Assembly: GCA_902767775.1 (NCBI GenBank)
Contig: CACXIP010000005.1
Span: forward strand, 62,001 to 126,000
Length of the DNA: 64,000 nt
Direction: 5' to 3'
DNA from: an uncultured Prevotellaceae bacterium
GTDB taxonomy: Bacteria; Bacteroidota; Bacteroidia; Bacteroidales; Bacteroidaceae
Below, one piece after another: positions 9,830-17,434 of the stretch. The position numbers and the translations under genes were made by a program. Every line of letters starts with the position of its first letter. Position 1 is the stretch's first letter. The notes below the pieces were generated by a model that saw nothing but the letters and a program-made list of their open reading frames with translations, was not told the DNA's origin and made no database searches.

Positions 9830-9982
9830 CTAGAACAAACGGGCTGAACCTGTGCGGGCTTCATTGTCGGAGCCGCCACCGCCAGTACCTTGCTCATAAC
9901 CGCCGCTGACGGCAGTCATTCCCATGATGTTCTCTGATATGCGCATCGTTTTGATGGATGGCATTTGATAAGTCTTTTTCAT
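9830..9982 (-). CDS. Tiny peptide, conserved leader plus Gly-rich tail
   Basis: A 50-residue open frame: MKKTYQMPSIKTMRISENIM followed by a Gly/Ser-rich tail (GGYEQGTGGGGSDNEARTG). It lies 37 bp behind the large CE8-like gene and 37 bp before a strong terminator, so it is part of that transcript. The N-terminal 20 residues resemble those of the 65-residue peptide at 42076-42273 (shared pattern K-Y-x-x-P-x-I-K/R-T-x-x-I-x(3)-N-I/F-M), while the tails differ completely. That peptide also sits directly behind a T9SS beta-helix gene and before a terminator. There is no signal peptide and no recognised domain. I cannot name a function. A leader-plus-core precursor, a structural tail peptide or a translation product with a regulatory role are all possible. 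Confidence 0.7.
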   Translation of the reverse strand: MKKTYQMPSIKTMRISENIMGMTAVSGGYEQGTGGGGSDNEARTGSARLF

Positions 9983-10019
9983 AACCTTTTGTTTTATTAT
10001 TTTTTAATTAGGTGAAAGA

Positions 10020-13000
10020 TTATCTAAGCACTTTCTTGCCGTTGATGATATACACGCCCTTCTGGGTGCGGGTCACCTTCTGACCATTGAGGTTGTAGAT
10101 GGTGTCGCCCGACATTCCGTTGAGCAGACGTGCGGACTCGATGCCGTCGACCACCACATCGTCGAAGGCGATGCTCACGCTGGCGTCAGAGGTTCCCACC
10201 TTCTTGAGGTAGGCACGGTAGGCACGAATCTTGTTGCCGCCGTTGGCACGGGTGAACTCGTCGACATCGGCGATGAAGTCGCCGTCAACGATGGGTGATT
10301 CACCCTTCTCGTAAGCGGTGTAGGTGCCAACAAAACTATACTCAGGGTCGCTCACAGTGAGGTCGGTTGGCTCCTCCACGGTCTTGTTCTCAAACGACTC
10401 GATGGCGAAGTCGGCATCGGCGAAGATGGCATACGGAGTGTTGGCGGAGAGTGCGCTCACAGTACGGAACTGCAGGATGATTCCGCTGGCGTCAGTGCGG
10501 GTGCCAGCGTACTCAAGCACCTTGCTGGCTCCAACCTCCTCTGGAGTAGCGTCGAAGGGCAACACTACGGTGTTGAGTCCCTTGAGGATGGTACGGTCGC
10601 AGGCGATGCTGGCATACTCACCGGCGGGCAGTGTGCCTTTGTCGTTGTCAGAGAGGATGATAGCAACCTCCTTGGCCTCAACTGTGGCTGCCTCGCCGAA
10701 ACCGCCCATAGCGTTGGCGCTGCGGATGGTAATGACGTCACCATCGGCGGCTGTCAGGGCGAAGGTGGTGGCATCGGCATCTGCCAGACCCACAAACACG
10801 TCGTTGACGAAGATGGCATAAGCTATGGCGCCCTCAACGGCCTTCCAACTCACCTCACCATTGGCGTAGGTAGCCTCGGGTGCATCCTCTTGGATGGTCA
10901 TGCTGGCGGGATCCCATGCGTTGGCATTCTCCTTGAACATTTTGTCGTAGGTGTAGGCAGCAGCCTGCTCAGCGCTGAGGATGGTCTCAAACTGTCCGCC
11001 GAAAGAGGTGATGATGTTGCTGGTGGGTGTGATGTTCTCGCCGCCCTCGTTCATCGTATTAAACTCTCCGAACACCTTCGGGTCTTTGTTGTTCATGCCT
11101 TTCTGGGTCCATCGTGAGCCCACGAGGGTATTCTTGGCATTGGCATCCAGCGTGGTGTTCAGGTAAATGGCAATCGGGTTGTTCTGCCAGGTGCGGCCGA
11201 AGTTCCAGTCGCCCTTGCCCATGGCCAGGTCAACGACCTTGCAGTTGTCGAACACATAGCCGAAATCGCCGGTGGTGGTGGGAGCGCAGATGGTGCGTCC
11301 GCCAGTGCCATTGATGTTGCGGGGCTCTAACGAGAGGGTGGTGTTCTGGAAACGAACGTCGCCACCACCGCAGAGGAAGTCGACAGTGCCATGAATATCA
11401 CAGTCCTCCCAGTACGACTGCTTGGTGTTCTGGCTGTAGTAGGTATCCTGGTAGGAAAGCATCACCACATTCTTGAAGATGGCACGGTCGCCCTTGTCCT
11501 GCAGACAGACGGCACGTCCGCCTACCTGTCCGTTGGAGAGAGCACCGTAGTAATCGAGGTCGTTCTTCAGCGTGATGTCCTGCATATAAAGGTTTTGTCC
11601 GGAGTTGAGCAGGGTGGCGGTAGTGCCGATGCCCTCAGTCTCTTTCTCTGGAGCGTTTCTGATGATGGTCTTCTCTGCCGACTGTCCGATGAGCGAGATA
11701 TTGTGGCCGCTGATGGCGGTGAGCACAGTATATCCGAGGTCGTAGGTGCCGTCGGGCAGGAAGATGAAGGAGCGCTCTGCCTCGCGGTTGCCGTTGATGC
11801 CGTTGACAGCATCGATGACATCGATAAGGCTGCTGGCGTCACCAGGTTTCACGAAATACCAGTTGCCCTGGCTGGCGTAGTTGGTCTCGCTGGTGTTGAC
11901 GATACGGATGCTGTGGACATAAATCTCACCGCTCGACTCCACGTCAATGTACACCTTGCCTTCCTCACCCTCATATTGGATAGCGGTAATCTCACCGTCG
12001 CCCTCAGAGACAGCGGGGATACGGGAGATTTCAGTACCGTCGGCTTTCTTGAATACCAACTGTGCTGTCGAATCACCATACTTGCAGGTGGCAACAGAGA
12101 TGTTGGCTTTCTTGCCGACGAGCAACTCGATGCGGTCGCCGTTGCGGAATGCCCATCCGTGCTGCCCGTCATGCCAGTAGCCGTTGCCCACGGGTACGAA
12201 TGCCTCGTGGTCCTCTGGATAGAAGATGGTGCTGGTCAGGTCGAAGTTGTATTTCTTGAAGTCGCTGGGCTCCTCTATCTCAGTAGCTACGGCGTAGAGT
12301 TTGAGGTCCTCGGTCACTACGTCGGTGACAAGATATTTCTGTCCGCCGGAGGGACGGAGGAACCAACCGCGTACCTTATAGCCCTCTTCTGCCTTGGCAG
12401 TAGTGAAGTCAATATCGAATGCGCCAATGGCAGCGTCTTTCTCCACGGTCTGCGTACCCATGGTGGCACCGTCGGTGTCGATGTAGGTCAGCGTGAAATT
12501 AGGCTTCTGCACAAAGTTGACCACGTAGTTGACTGTGATACCGGCAAGTGTCACGGGGATGACAGCCTCACATTTGGTGGCATCACCACTGTAGGTGACC
12601 TCACCTATCTCACCGCTGATGGCGGAGATGTCGGTCAGCGGATTCTCTGCGGAAATCATCTTCTCCGACTTCGACATCTCGATGGTGGCCACATAGCGGT
12701 CGCCGTCGGCTTCAAACACGTTGTCGGCAATATATTCCACACCATTGGCCTTGAATGCGTTGAGGATGGGCACTTCTGCCTCCTGTCCGTTGAGCAGACC
12801 CTTGATGACGATGTCGGCAAAACCTATCTGCTTACCGCTCTGCAGGTGGTAAAGGTTGATTTGCAGTCCACATGGGCCTTCGCCCGTAGTGGCTCCCTGC
12901 ACCTCATAACTGAGTTTGTCGTATTTCGGGTCGGTATTGTTGCGGATGGGCTTCACCTCGGTGGCGAGCGTGACGGTAGTGCCGTCGGCGTTGAGCCAGG

Positions 13001-14207
13001 CGATGTCGAGCAGTCCGTTGTCAGTGCCGAAGCGGGTGGTCTTGAATTCAACGGAGGTCGGGGTGAAGGTCAGACCGTGCTTGGGCTGGATGATGAACTT
13101 GATGACGTTGGTCTCATCCACGTTGTTGTTTTGGTCATAGGGCTCAAAACGGGTCTCGTCGATGCCAGCACCGCTGTTCACATCCTTAATCCACAGTCCG
13201 CTGCCATAGGTCACCTTGCTGCCAAGGAAGTAGTCGGCTGCCTCACCGAAGTCTGCCGTCTGTCCATCGGTACCGAGGTTGAACGGGAAGGTGGCGGTGG
13301 ACTCCACATTCTCCAGCACCTCCTTCTCTTGCTGAGCCTTTTGCACGACAGAGATTTTCAGGAAGTAGTTGTTGTCGTTGGTGGAGGTGATGGCAACGAA
13401 TCCCTGAGCCACATCGCCATTCTTGGCGGTATAGGTTGTGGTGTTCTGGCATTCCTCTGTTGAGGCACCGATGGTGTAATAGGAATAGCTGGGATAGCCT
13501 TCTACGGTCACCACATCCTCATTACTCTTCACGGGCACCTTGAAGACAGCGCCTTTTCTCACCTGGATGTTGTTGCCGTTGTTGCGGAAGGAGGCTCCGT
13601 TGGCTGCCACGGTCATCAGCAGACCGTTGTCCTCGACAGCTTTCACCGTGCCTTCGGCGGTGCTGCCCGATAAAGCCATGGTCTCTGCCATCACGTAAGC
13701 GTTGCCGTAGTCCCATGTGCCGGTGATGTCCTCAGCAGGCTTGAGACTCTTGTTGAGCACCACACTGACGGAGTAGATATAGCCACCGTCGGAAACAATC
13801 TCCACATAGCCCTGTTGCACCTCAGCATTGGTGGCTTTATGGGTAGTGGTGTTCTCGCATGCCTGATTTTCTGTGGCGTAATGATACTTGCTGTAGCCGG
13901 GATAACCCTCCACAGTCACCTCGTCCTTATTGGAGGAGACGGGCACCTGCAGGATGGTGCCAGCGTTGAACTGCGCGTTGTCGCGTTCAATGCAATAGAG
14001 TTTGCCGTTGGTGGCATCCACATGCATGAAGATGCCAGCCACATCCGACTCGATGTCGGCTTCCACGCCCTGGTAGTTGGTGCTATTACGTATGCCAGCC
14101 GGCTTGTCGTTCTTGAAGTCCCACGAGGCTGTGGTGGCGGCACCTGCCCACAGGGTGGCGAACAACATGAGGCACAACATACCCATACGTTGCAGTTGTT
14201 TTTTCAT
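10020..14207 (-). CDS. Secreted multidomain CE8-like pectinesterase, T9SS
   Basis: A 1395-residue secreted protein. It has a signal peptide (about 1-24), two similar tandem beta-rich modules (about 27-155 and 158-295, each with a VTVEGYP element), further beta-sandwich regions, and a right-handed beta-helix of the pectin methylesterase type (about 780-1095). The helix carries QDTYY near 922, GTVDFLCGGG near 941 and FGRTW near 1002, which correspond to the two catalytic Asp and the conserved Arg of CE8. The Gln of the canonical QAVAL motif is Arg here (GGRAVCLQ), as far as I can align it, so activity needs testing. A fibronectin-like segment and a T9SS tail (IYNLNGQKV, GVYIINGKKVLR) end it. 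A promoter sits about 100 bp upstream; the tiny peptide gene follows. Confidence 0.82.
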   Translation of the reverse strand: MKKQLQRMGMLCLMLFATLWAGAATTASWDFKNDKPAGIRNSTNYQGVEADIESDVAGIFMHVDATNGKLYCIERDNAQFNAGTILQVPVSSNKDEVTVEGYPGYSKYHYATENQACENTTTHKATNAEVQQGYVEIVSDGGYIYSVSVVLNKSLKPAEDITGTWDYGNAYVMAETMALSGSTAEGTVKAVEDNGLLMTVAANGASFRNNGNNIQVRKGAVFKVPVKSNEDVVTVEGYPSYSYYTIGASTEECQNTTTYTAKNGDVAQGFVAITSTNDNNYFLKISVVQKAQQEKEVLENVESTATFPFNLGTDGQTADFGEAADYFLGSKVTYGSGLWIKDVNSGAGIDETRFEPYDQNNNVDETNVIKFIIQPKHGLTFTPTSVEFKTTRFGTDNGLLDIAWLNADGTTVTLATEVKPIRNNTDPKYDKLSYEVQGATTGEGPCGLQINLYHLQSGKQIGFADIVIKGLLNGQEAEVPILNAFKANGVEYIADNVFEADGDRYVATIEMSKSEKMISAENPLTDISAISGEIGEVTYSGDATKCEAVIPVTLAGITVNYVVNFVQKPNFTLTYIDTDGATMGTQTVEKDAAIGAFDIDFTTAKAEEGYKVRGWFLRPSGGQKYLVTDVVTEDLKLYAVATEIEEPSDFKKYNFDLTSTIFYPEDHEAFVPVGNGYWHDGQHGWAFRNGDRIELLVGKKANISVATCKYGDSTAQLVFKKADGTEISRIPAVSEGDGEITAIQYEGEEGKVYIDVESSGEIYVHSIRIVNTSETNYASQGNWYFVKPGDASSLIDVIDAVNGINGNREAERSFIFLPDGTYDLGYTVLTAISGHNISLIGQSAEKTIIRNAPEKETEGIGTTATLLNSGQNLYMQDITLKNDLDYYGALSNGQVGGRAVCLQDKGDRAIFKNVVMLSYQDTYYSQNTKQSYWEDCDIHGTVDFLCGGGDVRFQNTTLSLEPRNINGTGGRTICAPTTTGDFGYVFDNCKVVDLAMGKGDWNFGRTWQNNPIAIYLNTTLDANAKNTLVGSRWTQKGMNNKDPKVFGEFNTMNEGGENITPTSNIITSFGGQFETILSAEQAAAYTYDKMFKENANAWDPASMTIQEDAPEATYANGEVSWKAVEGAIAYAIFVNDVFVGLADADATTFALTAADGDVITIRSANAMGGFGEAATVEAKEVAIILSDNDKGTLPAGEYASIACDRTILKGLNTVVLPFDATPEEVGASKVLEYAGTRTDASGIILQFRTVSALSANTPYAIFADADFAIESFENKTVEEPTDLTVSDPEYSFVGTYTAYEKGESPIVDGDFIADVDEFTRANGGNKIRAYRAYLKKVGTSDASVSIAFDDVVVDGIESARLLNGMSGDTIYNLNGQKVTRTQKGVYIINGKKVLR

Positions 14208-14308
14208 AAGTTTTGTTTTTAGTTAGTAATTTGTTTTTATTTGAGGTATAGTTTGTGCATATGAAATGCATAGATTTGCAAGGATTCATCTGTGGGGATA
14301 AATCTTTG

Positions 14309-14316
14309 CAAAAATA
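14309..14316 (-). promoter_or_regulatory. Candidate -7 element for the CE8-like gene
   Basis: On the minus strand TATTTTTG followed by C, about 102 bp upstream of the start at 14207, in an AT-rich 150-bp gap. It fits TAnnTTTG, but no good TTTG lies at -33, so the call is tentative. Confidence 0.4.
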
Positions 14317-14357
14317 ATAAAATATTTTGAAAATGAGGTTGAAAAAAAATGATTTTT

Positions 14358-17333
14358 TTATTGTTTCACCATTTTTCTTCCATTTCGGATGACAATGCCC
14401 TTGTACCCCTTGTTCGTCCTCTGCCCTGACAGGTTATAAGTAGTACCTTTTCCCTCTTCATTTTCCGACACTGTTGGTTTCCTGACACCAGTCACCCGAC
14501 CGACTCCGATGGTCTCAAACCGCTGGTTGGTCAGCACCATGTCGCTGATGGTGATGCCGTCGGCAAGTCCGTTGGTGTCGATGTCCAGCAATTCTTTGGT
14601 GGAGGCAAACGGTTTTCCATCGGGACTGTAGACGACCACACGGTAACTGTTTTCTCCCAAAGGTGACGCCACAACCTGATGTCCGTGTTGTCCTCTCATC
14701 CTGATACTGCTGATGTCGCCTCCTTCCGGCAGGTCGATGCGCATCTGCATCGCAGTGAAAAGGCTGGCATGATTGAGATATAGGGTATAGGTGTCTGACG
14801 TGTTGGCGAACAACTCGGGCTCGTCGGAACCAGGCTCTGTATCATCCCCTCCATTCTCCTTGGGCTGTTTGAGGATGAACTGCACCACTTTCATCACATC
14901 CACCACATCGATGCGGCGGTCTTCGTTGACATCGGCATTCTCCTCATTGAAATTCTCTATGGGGTAGAGCAGGATGTGGTTGACTATCATCATGACATCA
15001 GCGATATTCACATGGTGGTCGCAGTTGACGTCACCAAGGTCAAACTCTCTGACTTTCATGGGTTCGGTGAAGTCTGGTGGTCTGACTCCTGAGATATCTT
15101 CATCCTCGATGATGCTGATGGTGATGTCGGAGAAGCGCATCTCGTAGATACCAGCTTCGAGGGAGTCTGCCGCCTCGATGCCAATCTCCATCATGGCACC
15201 CTCATGTCCTTCTATCTGGTCGAGGTCCATCGACATGGCAAGAATCTGATAACTGTTCTCATCTTTCTTGTTGCAGAAAACGAAATGCTTGGACAGGCGC
15301 TCCGTACCATGGATGTCGTATTGTCCGCCAACCTTGCGGATGCTGATGCCGTCGGGCAGGGTGAGGCAGAACTGCACACCCACCACGTCGTCACTGTTTC
15401 TCAGGTTGAGACGCAGCATGCCGCCAGCAGACTTGGTGAAGGCAAAGCGCTCGCAATGGATGAAGTCATCGGCCTCTTCCTCCACAATGACGAGGTTGCG
15501 CCATCCCGGCGCAGTCTTGTACCTCATCTTCATGCCCTTCGGGACATACACCAACGTATGGCAGTAAAGGAAGGCATCCTCACCACACTGCGGCGGTTGG
15601 TGGCTCTCAGCGTGGATGGTGGCGAGCGAAGTGCAGCCGGCAAAAGCCCTGTCTCCAATCACCCGCACCTTGGCTGGCAGCGTGATGGCTTTGAGACTGT
15701 CGCAGCCCTCAAAGGCAGATGCGCCTATCTCTTCCACGTCATCGGGTATTTGGCTGTTCATGCAACCTGCCACCAGAGTGTTGGATTCTGTATGAATGAT
15801 GGCGTCGCAGCCGTTGCGGGAATCGTAGGAGGTGTTGGCAGGGTCGACACTCATGTGGGTGAGTGAGCGGCACCCAACAAACACCATCTCCCCAATGGCG
15901 CTCACGTTAGCGGGGATGGTTATGGTCTGCAGAGCGGAACAGTCTTTGAATGCCTCGTCGCCAATGGCCTCAAAACGTTCCGGCAACGTGATGGACTGCA
16001 GGTGGCTGCAACCGCGGAATGTTGCCTTTCCCAACCGTTGCAGACGGGTGAAATATTGCAGTTCATCAAATTGTGTCAGGGTGGTGTCGCCGGAGAAGGC
16101 ACCATTGAGGGTCAGCACTGCCTTGGCCTCGGCATAACTCAGTTCGCCATCGTTGTCGGCATCCCAGTGGCTGAGGCATATGGCTTTCACCGCACTGTCG
16201 GCAAACTCAATGTGGCCGCTGCTGTCGTCTTGTGGTGTAATGCCTAAGATGGCATGTTGGTTGAGGGTGTAGTTGCCTGCCACCAGCCCCTCAGCATCGT
16301 CATGGTCAGGTGTCAGTTCGGAGAGTTTGAAATAGCCGTCGCTCTGACCTCCCCATCCCCAGTTGATGTGATAGAAGCCTTGTCCGTCGCAGCCATCGCA
16401 GATGAAGGCATGACCGCCTTTGCCCGAGAAACCGAAATAGATGACGGGGCGGCTGCATGACAGTTCTTTGTATATCATCTCATCCCATACCTCAGGAGCA
16501 TATTCGTCGCACTTGAGGTATCTCGTGGGAGCATAGCCGAAATAGGTGGTGAGGGCGTTGGCGGCATCACTGCCATATGCCTCCGACCTTTTCAGACCAT
16601 AGTTAGTTTTGACGGAATTGCCGCAATAATACATGAGTTGGGCGAGCGCTTCACAAGCTTCTGGTGATTCCTCGCCTATTGGGTTGGCAGGAATGATGCC
16701 CCAGTTGAAACTGATGGCGGGCAGTGGGTCAAGAGTGCCCACCTTGTTGGTTTCATAGCCCGGAATGTCACAACTCACCTCGATGGGCCACTGATGATAG
16801 TACATGATTTGTGCCATGGCAGTGGCGACGCACCCTGTCAGACAGTGGTCACCGTCGATGGTGGGGCATAATTGGTTGTACACATCTCCCTCAGGGGTGG
16901 ATTCGCCTTGGTCCCATTGGGTGGAGAGCAGCGGACTGATGGCATCGCGGACAGGAGCCTTATAGGGTAAGCGCCTGGCCCCATTGTTAGAGCGATGAGG
17001 GGTGTAGTGGCGCAGCACCGCATCCATATTGGTGGGAATGCACTGCTTGTTGAAACTACCAGTGGTGGAGTAACCGAGGATGTCGCCGCTCTCGTCGGCA
17101 GCCACAATGACAAATCCTTCTCCATGGGTGGCATTGAAGACGTGATAGAGCGGAACACCTTTGCTATCTGTAGCTGTCTCAGTGGGTTGCGGCTCACAAA
17201 GCACCTGTCTGCCTTTGACCTTCGACAGCCATGCACATGCCTTTTTCTGCGCCACCGATGGCGACACAGACGCTGCCCAACTTTGAAGGAAAAAGAAGGA
17301 GAGAAACAGGAAAAATATACGTTTTACTTTCAT
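14358..17333 (-). CDS. Secreted C10 cysteine protease with LRR and T9SS tail
   Basis: A 991-residue mosaic. After a signal peptide (about 1-20) and a propeptide-like region comes a peptidase C10 (streptopain/SpeB-like) domain: nucleophile Cys in GCVATAMAQIMYYH near 170 and His in GKGGHAFICDGCDG near 308. An EF-hand-like segment (DADNDGELSYAEA, near 390) and BspA-type leucine-rich repeats (about 415-580) follow. A beta-sandwich comes next, then two dockerin-like Ca-binding halves (about 765-822, DVNCDHHVNIADVMMIVNHI) and a T9SS sorting tail. The ATG at 17333 is preferred over a GTG at 17345. It has its own promoter within the 101-bp gap behind the GH28-GH105 gene. It may process secreted proteins or attack host or plant protein; that is inference. 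Confidence 0.85.
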   Translation of the reverse strand: MKVKRIFFLFLSFFFLQSWAASVSPSVAQKKACAWLSKVKGRQVLCEPQPTETATDSKGVPLYHVFNATHGEGFVIVAADESGDILGYSTTGSFNKQCIPTNMDAVLRHYTPHRSNNGARRLPYKAPVRDAISPLLSTQWDQGESTPEGDVYNQLCPTIDGDHCLTGCVATAMAQIMYYHQWPIEVSCDIPGYETNKVGTLDPLPAISFNWGIIPANPIGEESPEACEALAQLMYYCGNSVKTNYGLKRSEAYGSDAANALTTYFGYAPTRYLKCDEYAPEVWDEMIYKELSCSRPVIYFGFSGKGGHAFICDGCDGQGFYHINWGWGGQSDGYFKLSELTPDHDDAEGLVAGNYTLNQHAILGITPQDDSSGHIEFADSAVKAICLSHWDADNDGELSYAEAKAVLTLNGAFSGDTTLTQFDELQYFTRLQRLGKATFRGCSHLQSITLPERFEAIGDEAFKDCSALQTITIPANVSAIGEMVFVGCRSLTHMSVDPANTSYDSRNGCDAIIHTESNTLVAGCMNSQIPDDVEEIGASAFEGCDSLKAITLPAKVRVIGDRAFAGCTSLATIHAESHQPPQCGEDAFLYCHTLVYVPKGMKMRYKTAPGWRNLVIVEEEADDFIHCERFAFTKSAGGMLRLNLRNSDDVVGVQFCLTLPDGISIRKVGGQYDIHGTERLSKHFVFCNKKDENSYQILAMSMDLDQIEGHEGAMMEIGIEAADSLEAGIYEMRFSDITISIIEDEDISGVRPPDFTEPMKVREFDLGDVNCDHHVNIADVMMIVNHILLYPIENFNEENADVNEDRRIDVVDVMKVVQFILKQPKENGGDDTEPGSDEPELFANTSDTYTLYLNHASLFTAMQMRIDLPEGGDISSIRMRGQHGHQVVASPLGENSYRVVVYSPDGKPFASTKELLDIDTNGLADGITISDMVLTNQRFETIGVGRVTGVRKPTVSENEEGKGTTYNLSGQRTNKGYKGIVIRNGRKMVKQ

Positions 17334-17387
17334 CAATGAGAGCACCCTCTGGGAACAAACTCTGAATAAGTGTACCTATTAAGGTAG

Positions 17388-17419
17388 CAAATTTATATAT
17401 TTTTCCTGAATCTCCCAAA
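17388..17419 (-). promoter_or_regulatory. Promoter of the C10 protease gene
   Basis: Minus strand: TTTG at 17419-17416, 20-bp spacer, TAAATTTG at 17395-17388. It matches the Bacteroidetes consensus and lies 55 bp upstream of the ATG at 17333, just behind the stop of the GH28-GH105 gene. Confidence 0.7.
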
Positions 17420-17434
17420 TTTTATGCAATTTTT

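Noticed and set aside
11391..13463. 690-codon open frame on the plus strand
   Set aside because: It is antisense to the CE8-like gene, Val/Leu/Gly-rich with no domain, and is a shadow of that gene's biased codon use.
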